This document shows positions 47,181 through 61,078 of a stretch of 64,000 nucleotides of DNA, piece by piece (position 1 is the stretch's first letter; each line of letters starts with the position of its first letter). The notes under the pieces are model-generated. The model was not told the origin of the DNA and made no database searches. It worked only from the letters and a program-made list of their open reading frames with translations. The stretch comes from Solen grandis. Its lineage: Eukaryota; Mollusca; Bivalvia; Adapedonta; Solenidae. A program made the position numbers and the translations under genes. Location: the NCBI GenBank assembly GCA_021229015.1, contig CM037794.1, forward strand, positions 42,551,126-42,615,125, given 5' to 3'.

Positions 47181-47350
47181 ATTTGACCTTGTTACAAGGT
47201 TAATGTAAAAGTCACAATTCAGTTGCGTCTTCTTGCACCAAACATTTGACCTTGTTACAAGATTAGTTTGAAGGTCACAATTCAATTTCCTTTTCTTGCA
47301 AGAACTATTTGACCTTTCTGCAAGATTAATTTGAAGTTCAAGGTCATTGG
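47181..47350. repeat. Three-copy 63-bp tandem repeat
   Basis: ATTTGACCTT(G/T)(T/C)TACAAG-type units start at 47181, 47244 and 47307 (period 63), with 'gaaggtcacaattcaattt' between. The TGACCTT wording resembles pearl/HINE cores, but no microsatellite or hairpin end follows. Confidence 0.7.
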
Positions 47351-48048
47351 GAGATATAAAATACTCAAATAATTGAAAGGCTCGGTAAACTAAAAGTATT
47401 TTCCTTCGTGTGCATATTATTTATATGTACATGGACTGGAGATGTATGAAATGTACATGAGATTATGCATGATGCTCCAGTACTCGCTCCTCGGAACACG
47501 CTATTATGCTGTAATTAATTCTGATTGATTGTCTTTAGACATTGATGTGGTATGAGGAGACATTGTTCCTTATGCTTTATTTGTCGAGTGCATATTGACA
47601 TGGTTTGCATGTCGGTTTGAATTATGTTAGGCTTTGAAGCGGTGAACCAATAGCTCATTAATCGCGAGATTATGTCGTAGACCGGGGTTAAAGGATGTTA
47701 CCCATCACACTAATTTGTTTTTGAAAGACTCGCGGGATTGGCATATAGAATAAGATTATTTCTAGACGGAAATATAAATGGGGACTTACCGCATCGGAAC
47801 AGAACAGACATTTTATTTATATAACTTAAACATTTACAGTTCATCGTCACATATTGTGTAATCATGTGTAAATGCCGGAAGGATTTACGATTTCTGTTTT
47901 GCTGAAAATATTGTGTCAAATATGCTTACCACAGACGTTTAATTATTTTCAAAATCCATTTATTACACATTTCCACCATAAGAAAGGAAATAAAAGTAGA
48001 GCTCGTATAATACAATCGAAATGTCGTCACGAACCCCTATGGTTCTGG

Positions 48049-48050
<2 letters not shown>

Positions 48051-48090
<40 letters not shown>
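48051..48090. repeat. (AT)20 microsatellite
   Basis: Uninterrupted AT dinucleotides. A 106-codon frame crossing it is an artefact of the repeat. Confidence 0.95.
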
Positions 48091-48092
<2 letters not shown>

Positions 48093-50977
48093 TACGTACT
48101 CACGGCATTTCCAGCAAATAAGGAAAATCATTGGTATTGTCCTGACAATCGACTTAAACCTTTTCGTATCATATTTCATAGTATCAGAATAACAGCTCGT
48201 AATGGTTATTGGCGGTCTCTTTCAGAGTTTACAACATATTTCAATCATCATTCCGTTGCCATTTTGAATATATAAATGGTTTAACCATACACATTTCTAA
48301 ATTTATGTTGCAGTTCATATTATTTACAATCTCGAAGGATTTCTGTCTTTTGAAATCCTTTGCGGTGAAAAGTTTTAAATACTAGCTTTGTTTGTCGCAT
48401 CGTATTCGGTATACAGTATTCCATTAATTTTGGACGTTTCTCTACATGAGAAAGATTAAGTGATGATTCTCATAAACAAGTGGCACGATACCACAAGTTT
48501 CATGTCCTAACAATGGACTCACTAGACCTGGAACTACCCGTATGCAAAAGTGGAATATACTAGTGGTTTCTAAATACATCGCCTTTTATCTAGAGTTAAA
48601 CAATCGTGTAATAAATATTTGAAGTTTTAAACCTTAATTCGTTCGTCATTATTATTCTCAAGCTTAGGCATGGAGACGAGAAGAGATAACTCTTTTGACC
48701 TTTTCAATTATATAAATTTTATCAGAATGTTTATATGCTGTGAAATTTGTGACCTGTTGGGAAGGTTGAGCTTTGATTTGATACGGAAACCCTGTTAACA
48801 GCCAAATCAAATACGAAAGGGTATTTTGTAAGCGCTTGCAATCATTTTACTGATATCAAATAGTATTCCAAATTAAACATAAAACAGTTTGATGGCAGTT
48901 GCGTTTGGTACATATCTGAATCGCTGGTATAAAAGGATTGTATTCAAGTAAATAGAAATTTCAAGACAGCGGGGATCAGTTAATAATTTTTGTTTTGAAA
49001 CAATTGCTTTATCTAATAATTAAACATAGTTTGCATGTAAATAAATTTCATTCGTTGCATTAAATCATCTGTAAATGATATCTCAAGGGGGAAGATATCG
49101 GTATAATACCTGTTTTGAAACAAATGATTTATTTCATAATTTAGTATAGTTGGCACCTAGATATAAATTTCATGCATTGCGTGCAGTCCTCTGTCATTTT
49201 GTCGTATCTGAAAATAAGTTATGTAAGAATTTTATTTCTGAGTCCATGGGAAGACACGAGTTACAGCCTTTAGAAATGTAGATTTAACTGCATACAGTTT
49301 TGTCCTTCAAGTTTCACTTCTTAATCTAAATTATTGACAAATATTTTCATTTCATCTACACACTTACTTCAATACCTAGACGTAATAAAAATAAAAATGA
49401 CGGAGTTTGTTAAAAAATCAAACATTTTGATGAAGTTTGTTAACAAAAAAAAAAAACAAAAACAAAAAAAAACAGTTTGATGCAGTTTTTTTAAACCTCT
49501 CAAAACCATCCTTGTTCTCATTACTTTGAGATTCAGGGATGTGACATTGGAGTTATGTATCATTTTGGCCTTAAGTTTGATATCAAAAGAACTTTTGACT
49601 TTTTGTTCATATTTATTTATATTGTATTGTTCTGTTAAACCTTTGAACCATTATTGTTTTGTTTAAAAATAAATGCGAAATTTGTTAACCTTAATGAGTG
49701 TGTTTCATATACATTCGCACATTTTGTGTGGGCAATACTTCAATATCAACTGTTAAATGATAATATTGTCTTCTCCTTTACGTTTAACTTCAAAAACAAT
49801 TTATTTTTATATTTTGAAGCCGTTTGTCTTAATCAAGACTTGATCATTAATTTGTATATATTTATAATAATATCAATATTTTCGACCCTGACCTGCCTTT
49901 GGCCTTGAAATTTATTCTCAATAAAACCTGTTTTTTTCTTTTGCATATTTTTTGATGAGTTTATTCAAAGGCAGGCAGATGTTCAGTGAAGCGAACGGAT
50001 GTTTAAATGTCCATCTAAACAGTCACTTACTTATCAGAATATTTTATGAATACATAGCTAAATATTAATCTTTTTACAAGATTATAGAGGCCAAACGGAT
50101 TTTGTAACAGTTGACAAAATGTGATAGAAATCTGGTTAACCTGTATTTTAAAATAACACTTCATTATCTAAGTCATTTTATTTATTTATTATTTATTTAT
50201 TTATTGAAATGCAAAATATATATCAGTGTATGCTATCTGAACATAGATTTGCTAGCAGTTGCTTTTTCGTGGTAAGGCTGCTGATTACATTGGCCTTTAT
50301 TGCTTCATGGACAAAGCCCTTAGGAGTAAAGCGAGCTTGTTATTTGAGATAAATCCGTTGATTTTGTATCAACTCTATACATATAAGAGCAAGTGTAAAT
50401 GGGTCTTAACGTTGGATTTGACACTAATGAGTAGTTGCAATGTGGTTACGTATGACGACATGGTTATTTTGTAGGGAAGGGGTGTATTAATTTAACCGCA
50501 GAAGTAAATGTCAAAATCGACGAGGTTTATATTAGCTTTATTTGCCGTTTTGAAGTGACTTTCAGAAAATTGCAATGTTTGTTAAAGAACCATTACGTTA
50601 ATTGCCAGCTAAGTTGGCAAGCATGATTTATGTCAGATATGCAGTAGTTCTATGAGAACAGTTTTATAGTTCAAATAAGTCATCCGAAAATTTGAGAGAA
50701 ATAAAGGCGAAAGATTTGTTAAATTCCAGATAAGACCAGAGATAGTATCTGTTTCAAGAAATATTGATATATGACCAAATTTGGCTTTTTGATAAAATCT
50801 TTAATTACGCTTGACTCGACTCTCAGCATAAAGGCAATTTCAGGACTGGTTCACAAAGGGTAAGGATAATTCAACTGTATGCGGTAACATGCCACTTATC
50901 TACGCCATGATATCGCAGTAAGGCAGTGCTATATCTGCCTCACATAGACAAACAACTCCAAATGACTGAATACATAA

Positions 50978-51623
50978 CGTTATAAATACTGATAACGTTA
51001 TTTTAAGGAATGTCTACAATTATGCACTCGCCAATAATAATACTCGTTGTAAAACTTGGCCTTATAAAGTAAAATACTTATTAGATATGTATGGTTTTTC
51101 GGATGTGTGGTTAAATCCTTTACCTATACATGCTCAGCCCTTTATTCAAACTTTCAAACAACGTGTTACTGATGCCTTCCGTCAAGAATGGTTAACAAAT
51201 ATTAATAATAATCAAGTTCTGAGCATTTTATACACCCATTTAAAGACTTCCTTTTCGTACGAACAATACTTATCTGATATAGTTTCGTGGAAATATAGAC
51301 AGCTCATTACTAAGTTACGAATTTCCTGTAATCAGTTACGAATAAATTCTGGTAGATATCTTGACAGATTACCGCGTAACGAGCGTACGTGTCAGATGTG
51401 TTCCTTAAATACAGACATTGAAGACGAGTATCATTTTGTGCTTAAATGTGAACGTTTTCAAGATTTACGTATTAAATATTTAAAAAGATTCTTTTATATT
51501 AGACCAAATATGTTTAAATTTGTTCAATTATTAAACTCCAAAAATAAAAATGTATTATTAAATCTCAGTAAGTTTATTAAACAGGCATTAGAAAGACGCA
51601 ATGATGCATTACAAAATTTATAA
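50978..51623 (+). pseudogene. LINE ORF2 C-terminal fragment
   Basis: About 214 residues in one frame, open after a TGA near 50957, ending at TAA 51621-51623. The reverse-transcriptase catalytic part is absent. What remains is the region after it: 'INTDNVILRNVY', 'YGFSDVWLNP', 'FKQRVTDAFRQEW', 'YLSDIVSWKYRQLITKLRIS', 'LRINSGRY', then a zinc-binding-like C-x2-C ... H-x4-C arrangement (TCQMCSL ... DEYHFVLKCERF), and a basic tail. This wording (RTCQMC...EDEYHF.L.C) is common at the end of animal LINE ORF2s. The whole stretch is intact, without stops, so the insertion is not very old. An ATG at 51087 is not a meaningful start. Confidence 0.8.
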
Positions 51624-51810
51624 TCCACATGTATTATACTTATACTATTATGATGTTCTGTTAATGTTAATTAGATTATATGATTGGTTTTTGTTTCATC
51701 CACCATACTCCTTAACTTGATTTAACTCTTAATATTCTTTTCCAGTAGCTAAATTTGTCTTCTTTTATTTTTCAATACTATAGTATGATCAAATACTATG
51801 TTTAATGATT

Positions 51811-51873
51811 GTATGTGTGTGTATGTGTGTGTGTATAGAGAGAGAGAGAGAGAGTGAGAGAGATGGAGAGAGG
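51811..51873. repeat. Compound (GT)n-(GA)n microsatellite in the LINE 3' region
   Basis: GTGTGTATGTGTGTGTGTAT followed by AGAGAGAG units. Confidence 0.85.
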
Positions 51874-52618
51874 GAAATTAATTTAACAGTTTTTTTTTTC
51901 TCTTCTTTCACGTGTTATTTGTATATTATGTATTGTATGATGATGTACCATATTGTACAAGCCATTGATAATAAAACTTGAAACATAACCTATCAGATGG
52001 ATGTATATTCAAGCGAAAAAATAAATCCACCTTTCACACGAATAGCACAATTAATGCTTACTACTAGTATAGCACATGTTTTGAAGTACTGTCACGGTTA
52101 TGTTATGCATCACTACACTATTGATACAATTATTTCGAATGAAACAATTTAAGTTCTAAATTACATTTTTTTGGTTCTAAATGAGACCTACGAAAAACAA
52201 AAATTCAATTACTTTAACATTGTGATTTTAAGAAATACATGTCTGAGATACATGTTTCTTTTTCTAGAAAAAAAAAATATAACCAGTAAAAAATTGGCAA
52301 ATATCTGAAAAAAGATCTTTTAATAAAACTCTGATGTCAGTATCATTCTGTTTCCAGTAACTGTAGACCTATTTATTTGATTCAGTTGATTGTATTACAA
52401 ATAATACTAATAAATAAGTGTGGATTTGGTATTTATTTAAATATCATGCATATATATCTATTCATAAATGTTACTTTTAAGGGAAATATGATTTACAAAA
52501 ATAAAGAATAAGAATGACGATGAAAAGGCTGTTTTAAATGCATGTGTATCATATTAAATTAAATAAAAAGTTATTTAATTTGATGATTCAGTGTTTGTGT
52601 CTCTTGAAATAAATGCTC

Positions 52619-52775
52619 TGTACGTTTTCTTTTTATGTATGTTCTTCAAGGAGATGCCGATGAACTGGCCGATATTTAATAAACTTCTTGATGACCCCCT
52701 ACTTTTTGTTTGGTTGGTGTACAGAAGGTCTCTCTGCACATCACTCTTTTACGCACAGACAGGCTTTCTGCGGTA
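52619..52775. repeat. Dispersed repeat, copy 2 (pair with 35859-36020)
   Basis: Same phrases as at 35859-36020 ('ggccgatattta', 'accccctactttttg', 'gtctctctgcaca'). The two copies diverge completely downstream of the shared block. Confidence 0.6.
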
Positions 52776-53789
52776 TATCAATATGCAAATTACAACGTCT
52801 GAATCTTTGTATGGTCGATTTCCTTATCAGTAAATGCCTTGTCATTTTGTGAATAAACTCTAGATTTTTATTATAAAACATAAATCATGTTAACTCAAAA
52901 TCAAATTACCTTATTGTATCCTATTTTAAAATGGCGAATGTTTTTTATATAACAATATTTTGATAAGTTTCAGTATATGTGTATATATGTTTGACACATT
53001 AAAGGTTTAAAAATAAATAAACAGTATAATGACATTTTTGGTTATAAAATATTTACCTTTATGTGTATGAAAATATCGTTTCATATCTAAAATTATTCAT
53101 AAAAGCTGTTAAGTCAGATATAGATTCAAGTAAGATAGACTGAAAAATTGAAAACACTGGTGATTAAAAAATAGCACATATTCTAAGATTCCGGCTGCAT
53201 TAACTTATGCCATACGAAATAGCGCCAGACACTGTGCCTATGACAATGGTCAATGTATGTAATTTCAAAGCTATTAAATGTAAAGTTTGGATTCAAGTTG
53301 ATGTGACTTAATTCACTGGCTGTTATATACATCATCTTTATTTACTTTCTTTATAATTTAATGATGATCAAAAGCAGCATTTTGAAATAAGTCATAAACG
53401 AAATCTTATAGTTATATGAAAATGAAATAAGCTGAAATTATAACAAAACTGATGACAGCTTTTCTGAACTGTCTCATAGCCATAAAGCTGTTTTGGCAAG
53501 GATTGCATTAAGTAGTCAAGGAGTTAACAGGCATTTATACGTATTCTATATTCTTTGACGTTGTATATATATAGATCTACATTTATGCGTCATCTGCTGA
53601 CATGTATAGATACAACCTTATAATTATTAAATCTGATAGACACGTTCTACCTTGCCTACTTTCGTAAAATGGCTTATTATGTTTAGCTATGTTCTGCTCT
53701 GTGTAAATCATTTAGAATTTAACGCACAATGCTCATTCTGATTCCCCGTTAATGACACTTCTTAATTAATATATGTTAATGACAAGACA

Positions 53790-53813
53790 CCCCCCCCCCC
53801 CCCCCCCCCCCCC
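53790..53813. repeat. 24-nt poly(C) run
   Basis: Uninterrupted C tract in otherwise AT-rich intron DNA. Length may be uncertain because of sequencing of homopolymers. Confidence 0.9.
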
Positions 53814-56639
53814 GCAATTTTATACCCATTCCCCTTTCTTTCTTTTACCTTAATGTTTATACGAATTAATGTATGTTTATATTTTCGTTATTGTCTGACG
53901 TTTTGAAATCACAGTTATGCGTTACGAAAAGCATGACTGATGTAATATTTCATCCTCATATTACCAAACTATTTTGACATATGAAGTTGTTTAAAGGCAT
54001 ACACTACTGATTAATTTCGATCAAAGTTTGCCTTCATTCCTTTAGGAGTTGATTAAGCATTTAACACAACTAATTGAATTGTATTGCTTACATGGTATCT
54101 ATTTACTTCAACCATCTATTCAAACGCTGATAAAAAAGATTAAAGCTGGGAATATGATGTTTTAGTTCGGGTTTTCGTTATATCATTGATAATGATACTT
54201 GAATCTCTAAGTAGCATCAGAATTAAAATCACCTTGTTGTCCATGACCACTTACAATAAATTAAATAATTATACTTTAATGCTAGGAAACGTTTAGATAC
54301 CAATATCTATACAATTGGGGATATGTAAGAATATTTTAGACTTTATAGCTGTTTGGCACCAAAGGACGAGACTGAATTTCACATACAAGTGCTGTAAAGC
54401 AACTTACAGACGTTTCCAGGAATAAAACACGTTTGCATAAACCGGAAAAGTATGTCATCACTTATGTTTTGGACGTAATTGGTTATTTCCTGAGTTCGTT
54501 AAGACAAATCATTACAATTAGATACTGAGATAACATCTAATGTGTGTACTAATTTCAAATTGTAGTACTTAAGATTCTAAAATTTCAATACACAATGTCC
54601 CCCGTTTGAGCCGCACCAATCCTTGCCCCACAGAGGGAGGTCAGCTGCAAAGTTAAGAATGCATTCCTTTTGAAATTAGTTACTCCATTATAAAATTATT
54701 TAAAGGGAAATAATTAAGGAATAAAAGAAGGTAGAGTTGTTGGTCTTAGGTCACAGTACTTCCCTCGTTCAATACATATGTATGTCACTACCTTGTATAG
54801 ATTTTATTCTTACTCCGGGCACATATACTAAATTAAATTAAATATACGGAGATAAGGAGTACAAGGAGAGTTATCGTTCCTGGTAACTGTACTTATCCAA
54901 GTGACCATACAGTTTATATAAAAAGGTTAAAGCTGTCTGTAGACATACAAACAGACACATAAACAGATACAAATACATGTACCCCGAACAATCGGTACAA
55001 GGACTTAACAATCAGCGTAATTATATTGATGACTTTCAGCATTGTAGAGACATATATTATCGTAAACATAAATATCGCAGTGTATTTTGTACATTTAACA
55101 TATTAATATGTTATATTCTATAGATACATATATATGAGATATATCGTTAAAAATTTCCTTTTAGTAATAATTCGCATTGTCAGACATGTAATCAGCCGAT
55201 TCCCTTCCCTGTTCAATGCAAGTTAAGTTACGTCAAAACATTTTATTTTCTTTCTAGTTCATGTACAACATGAAAATATGGAGGTACATTTGAGTTATAT
55301 TTATAAATGACCCATCGATGTTTGTTATTGCATCTTGTATACATCTATACGTCATTATTACCCATTTTTATTTTCATTTGTTTATATTTCATGACACCTT
55401 TACTATACCTTAAACAAATGGTTAAACTTTATGTACGTTCCATCTTCCGTAAACTAAAATATTATAAATGTATATGCTTAATCACAGATAAACAACTCTT
55501 TTTTTTTAATTTTCGCCCACAGGGCTTTATCAAAAATCACGAAGAAGTACAAAAGCACTACATTATTGCATTTTGACTAAAAACAATATGGCGTAATTAT
55601 TAATGATTTAACCTTGCTCCCTGTATGGAGCTGTTACAGTGATGTATAGGCTTAATCAAAGATTGTACATTATTTGTTTTTATGTTTGTTTGTTGCTTCT
55701 TCCACTTTTTTTATAAGTGTCTTTATTTTCTTTTAATATCTAAAAATTGCACACAAAAAATATGGACCGTTTATAAAGATATTAGTTTAATGCTTCAAAG
55801 ACTTTTGAAGAGATAATATCCAGTTTTTGAAAAAAAAAGGCTTTAAATAACACAGAAATGGCGTGAAAAGGGGGACGGGGGCCACAAGTAATTCGTTTAA
55901 TTGTTTATATCACGACAATTGTTTTTTCCCATGTTCAGCATACAAAGACATGGATGTTTCCCCATGGCAGATAATAATATCCAAAATGTCACGTGATCAC
56001 CTATCGTAATCCCCAAAATAAACAATAATTTTAATCGTTTACTTTACCATTTTACAAAGGTTAACAAATATACTGCACTTTAAATGAATTAGGCATGTTT
56101 GGAGATGAAAGTGTTCATAGTTATCCATGAATTCTCATTTAACAGTGTTAATGTGAAAAAAACTCAAAATTCGTCTTAAAGACTACTACTACACGCGTTC
56201 AAGGACGGGGTATTTTTAAATAAATGTTAATTCCCAGTAAAATATACATTCGATTTACGTGTACTTTAAAAGGTTGATTTCTTCAAGATGATGAGGTTTT
56301 GTTTGAAAAAAAAGAACAATTCGTTAAATTTGATATGGAGGTTTACGGTCTGTGACAATGAAAATCGTTAAATGAAGAAAGAAAATCCAACATTCGAAAT
56401 GGGATACATTATATATATTGATTTACTTTTAGTCTGCGACAAATGAATCAGATCTCTTACCAAATTATTTCATCCTTCAACTGTGTCAACACTGTCTCTT
56501 ACAATGTTACAGGTAACTGTGACAAAGCACTGTCTGGGTACATTCATCATCTTCAATGAAAGTTCTTGTTGTTTAATTATCTACCGTATTGTTCCAAAGA
56601 AAGTTTAATGTTCCGTTTTGAGATGTACATCATGTAAAA

Positions 56640-56800
56640 TGTATTCGTCGCAAGAGCGTCTGAAGAGCTGCCCCGGTATTAATGCTCGGTATTATCAGCG
56701 ATAGATGCGCGCAGCTGGCTGATTAATACTCATAATTAATGACGTCATAGCTTACGTCATTGATAGTGTGCTGTGTTTACGTCTTTACGTCTTTACATTT
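56640..56800. promoter_or_regulatory. GC-richer island in intron 1 with paired CRE-like sites (candidate enhancer)
   Basis: TGACGTCA at 56740-56747 and TTACGTCA at 56752-56759, 12 bp apart, within a stretch richer in CpG than the surrounding intron. CRE-type sites bind CREB/ATF proteins. Two close sites can occur by chance and no function is shown. Confidence 0.25.
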
Positions 56801-58989
56801 TATCAAATGGCCGGTGAGGTACATACTACAATGTTCCATCAAAATGTGTATCAAATCAGTGATTTCTGAAAATGTTTTTGTTTTTTTTGTTGTTTTTTTG
56901 ATGAAAGACAATGGTGACTGTTAAGCAGGAACACCTCTTTTTGAAGTTTGAATTTTTTTTCCGTAACAATGAAATGGTTTTTTTTGTTGTTTTTTTCAAT
57001 GATAGGCCCAAAGTTTTAACTTGAGTTTCGCACATAGTTGATAAGTTGATTTGAAATATCAACACAAATGAGTACATCAATGGTGGCCCCAAAAACGAAA
57101 GTTTAGATATAGATCTACATGTGTATAATTATTTTTACAAACACATAAATTGGTTGCTAGATAAACAAAACGTAGACTGGCTTACATTCATTATAAATTA
57201 GTATCTGATACTTAGATATAGCATTTAAAACCAAATTCCGACCTTAACTTCTGTGACACTCCAATATCAAAATTAACGGTATTGGTGAATCGATACAGTA
57301 GCTGTACTACGGCTATTTGTTCCCGAGAATAGGACGGGAATCCTAATGAAGACAATTATCTGCGGAGAAGATATAATGTCATAGACTGAAGTATTTGTGT
57401 CATCACTGTTTTTGTCTTTATGCCTTCATTACGTTGATGTTATTTATTGAGGTTTACTGAGAATATGTGTTAAATATGGCTGTTTGAGATCATTTGACAG
57501 TTATATAATTTTCATCACTCTTTCTTTGATTAAGTTAGGGTTTGATTTATTGCAGAATACACGGTGCCTTTGGATAATTTATAATGCAAAAGTGTTTTTA
57601 TTATAAACCCTTACGGCAAACTGTAAGAATTTTGCCTATTAAATTTATCAGATGAAATGTGAGATTGGTGTGTAATTTGATAGCAATTCGAAATTGTTTG
57701 ATATTTGCAATTTAAATATATTTTCAGTGTATCCGACGTTTCAAGCATATAAAAATACCTTACCATACAATTTTTAAATATGTCAATTACACATTCTACT
57801 GTATAAATTATAGATCGTTTTACAAATTATCATATCAGACCTCAATTCATGAACAGTTAAAGTCCAACACCCTTCTTTTAGTTATTGTACATTGATTATT
57901 TTAAAACTGTGATTTAACATGCAAATATAACATGAATTAAAAAGAATTATCAGGCCCAGAATCCCTAACCATTTTAACTTAAATGTTTCAAAGTCATTTT
58001 GTTTATTTTTTCTAAGTGTCAAGATATTTTGAAAAATTCGTGTTCGAGGTCAATAAAACTACATATCACGTTCATGATAATTTCATTCAGTAAATATAAA
58101 AACAGATTAAAAAGGTAAGAATATCCATGAGGGATGTTTAAAGTATCCAAAATAAAGCTGGATTTCCTACTTGGCTTGTTTCAGAATTTCCGGTGCTTTA
58201 AATTGTTTTGTATACAGATTTGTTGCTCATACATGCATATTCATGATTCATATATAGTAATGACCTTCACAAAGGACTTGAACAGGTTTTCAACGAATCT
58301 TTGGACAAACGTTGGATATATCACGATATTATCAGCACGATTTTCCTCTTCTAAAATAAAGAAATATTGCAAAGATAAAATATTAGTGATTAAATACCAA
58401 ACAATTACAATGCACTGTTCCTCTCGATTCTGGAACAATAATTTATTCCTGTGTATCATAACACAATTTATCTAATCGAAATTGAATAGTATTTTCCTCC
58501 TGATACTGTCTTTGTATTTTTAATGTGTGTGCGTGTGGTTTGCGTATCTTCTTTTCTGATTTAATTATTCTCCTTGTATTATTGCAATAAAGGTATATGT
58601 ATTATCGTAGACAGATGTTGCTGATGGTGTGTCAATCCATCATGTAAAAGAACTAAACACTTATCAGAGATACGTGTCCTGAACCTATACGGCCAAGCTA
58701 ATTTATCAACCCTGTAGCTCTATAATGTATTTTTGCTATCTGATAAGTAATATCTTATATCAGCAGACATACTAATCTTCTAAAGCTACAGATTGACATT
58801 ATAAATGACATTGGGCTCTTATTTTGAAATACAAAATGTCGACAAATTCAGTTTGACTGATTTCAAGACCTAAGATATCTCAGTGTCATATGTGGTCAAA
58901 ACAAACCAGTTATCTATACCACTAAAAGCGGACCAAAATTATGTACATTTTCCTGTAAAAAATGACAGTTGGAACTTTTGTACATATCA

Positions 58990-59152
58990 AAGGCATACGT
59001 GCACATTCCAGTTATTTTCTATATAGACAAGAAGGAAAATTAAAACTAATCATGTTTTATAAGCATGCAAAGGTTTAGAAAATTATTACAACTAGTTTTT
59101 ATTTTCCTTCTTTGTCTATACAGAAAATAACTGCATTGTGCACGTATGCCTT
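58990..59152. mobile_element. 163-bp foldback MITE in intron 1
   Basis: Arms of about 60 nt: 58990-59050 (AAGGCATACGTGCACATTCC...TAGACAAGAAGGAAAAT) and 59091-59152, its near-perfect reverse complement, enclosing only about 40 bp. No coding capacity. No clear target duplication, so the class is unknown. Confidence 0.7.
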
Positions 59153-61052
59153 AAATTTTAATATATATCTTTTGACATTTAAAATTAAAATGCAGTTTAA
59201 TTGCACTAACGATTTATGGGGCATGATTATGTACAAAAAACAATAAATACATTTGGTGTTTGTATGTGAATGTTTATCAAATTTATTACAGCCTTTTCCT
59301 ATTTTATGAATATGGATATTTTATGAATATGTGAGCATACTGAATAGAGCCTTTATTTCATGTAGTCAATACTTTCGTTATACAAATGTATGTTTGTGTG
59401 TCTGTTTTATCGAATCAACAAATATGAAAATATACCAGACTGACATATGATTTATTATATATGCATTTCAAATCTAAATGCATGCATCTAAAAAAACTAA
59501 AAAAAGACTGCTTTTCGAAACAGAAAACGTTAAAAAAGTACCCATTAAATCAAAGCTTTTCACGGTAATTGTGATTCATTTGATATCTTAAAGTAGTTCT
59601 CTTCTACGCGAACTTACTTTCAGTTCTCATCGAATATACTAGTGACACGTATAGCGACACTTAATACCATAACGCTCGAACACTTAAGCAAAACGTTCAT
59701 ACTCGTTGATATGATTTTTGCTTGGCAGAAGAAGTCCTCAGAGGTATATGCTACTTTCTGTTATTGCCAACTCTTAACTAAGACAAGCATGGACTATGAT
59801 TCTTTTCCTTATTAGTCGTTCAGTTTCACCAGAGAATCAGTGCAAACAAGAAATAGGAAATTTATATTGTCAATAATTTTTTATTTTTTTTAACTGATCT
59901 ATGATCAACATGATGCTTCTTCCTGAGAAAATTGCTTCAAATTGATGGACTAGGTTTTATAAGATATTAACAATTGATGAAATCCCTATGTGTTTTATTA
60001 TTCAGAGTCAACAATGCTTTAAAATTAAATGGATGACATAATAACTTAACTAAAACTTTTCCACAACCTCTGTATAAGTTAGAGCTGCCACTAAAGGTGA
60101 TTAATACACACACACCCCACCCCCAAACACACACCCTCACTGCATTGACCTTATACATCCTGACACGATTTTGAATTGTTCGTGAAACCCGATGGAATGG
60201 GGCAACGCCGCTGATCTCTCTATCACCAACTATTTACGATGTGAAGTAAAATTAAAATAAGTGTAGAATGATTTTTGTCTAAAACAAATTTAAAAAAAAA
60301 CAATGTCTTCATCTGCTGGTTATGTTGATTCCTTTTTTCTTTTTTTTGTCTCAAAATATATTGTCCAGTTTCGAACAATGCTTTTGCTGGTACAACCAGT
60401 GTTCATTGTACAATATCTTATATACTTTGTGGAGACACGTAAATCATATATTTGCTAAGAGACATACCACCTAATGTTAGCGTTTTTGAACTTGAATACA
60501 CACGTCCTTAGATATATGGATTGTAAAATTCTCGCCAAATTTTACAAAAGTGGGTTATTAGGAAGCTTTATGTGTTGTTTAGTCACAGTCAGCAGGAAAG
60601 GAATACATTTACCACTACGAAAGATCTATTCACGAGTCGTGATAAATGTCTACTGAAGAATGTGACGAAGAACAATTTACCATCAATGGTAAACAGTTGC
60701 CTACATCAAATACTTTTTTTTCTTCAAAATATTGCCATGAAAAATATAATCTAACACGATTCATTTATGACAGTTTCTCGTGCCAAATGTTTGTTGAGTA
60801 CAAAGCGAATTGCCTTCGCGTATATACTATTATTTACGTTTTTTAACAAGAGGGTATTTAGGGTAGTGTTACATGATATTAACTGTTATTTTCACACAGA
60901 TTGGCTATATAAAAATCAGTCTTATTGGGAAAAAAAATTACATTTATAATAATAGTAATAGTGTTCTGCAAGGCTTCTTTGTAACATTCATTATGTAATT
61001 TAATATGTGTGACAAAGTTAAACCCTTAATGTTTTTACTTGCATGTTTTGCA

Positions 61053-61078
61053 GTGTGTGTGTGTGTGTGTGTGTGTGT
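61053..61078. repeat. (GT)13 microsatellite
   Basis: Uninterrupted GT units about 320 bp before exon 2 of the receptor. Confidence 0.95.

Larger units (their letters stand above)
50975..51982 (+). mobile_element. 5'-truncated non-LTR retrotransposon (LINE) in intron 1
   Basis: The element runs from about 50975, where LINE-like protein similarity starts, to the 'gccattgataataaaacttgaaac' 3' end. It comprises the end of ORF2 (see 50978-51623) and about 360 bp of 3' region with GT/GA simple repeats. It is in the sense orientation of the host gene. The target duplication could not be fixed. Confidence 0.7.

Noticed and set aside
47872..48275. Frames of 106 and 84 codons
   Set aside because: Both cross the (AT)20 repeat, giving IYIYIY runs; not coding.
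53790..53813. Poly(C) run as a functional i-motif/G-quadruplex element
   Set aside because: A single homopolymer run in an intron; more simply a microsatellite or a sequencing-sensitive tract.
56434..56513. Possible cryptic exon inside intron 1 (acceptor-like ttttag and donor-like acag|gtaact)
   Set aside because: 80 nt is not a multiple of three and would break the frame between TM3 halves, while direct joining of 39294 to 61402 gives the expected receptor sequence.
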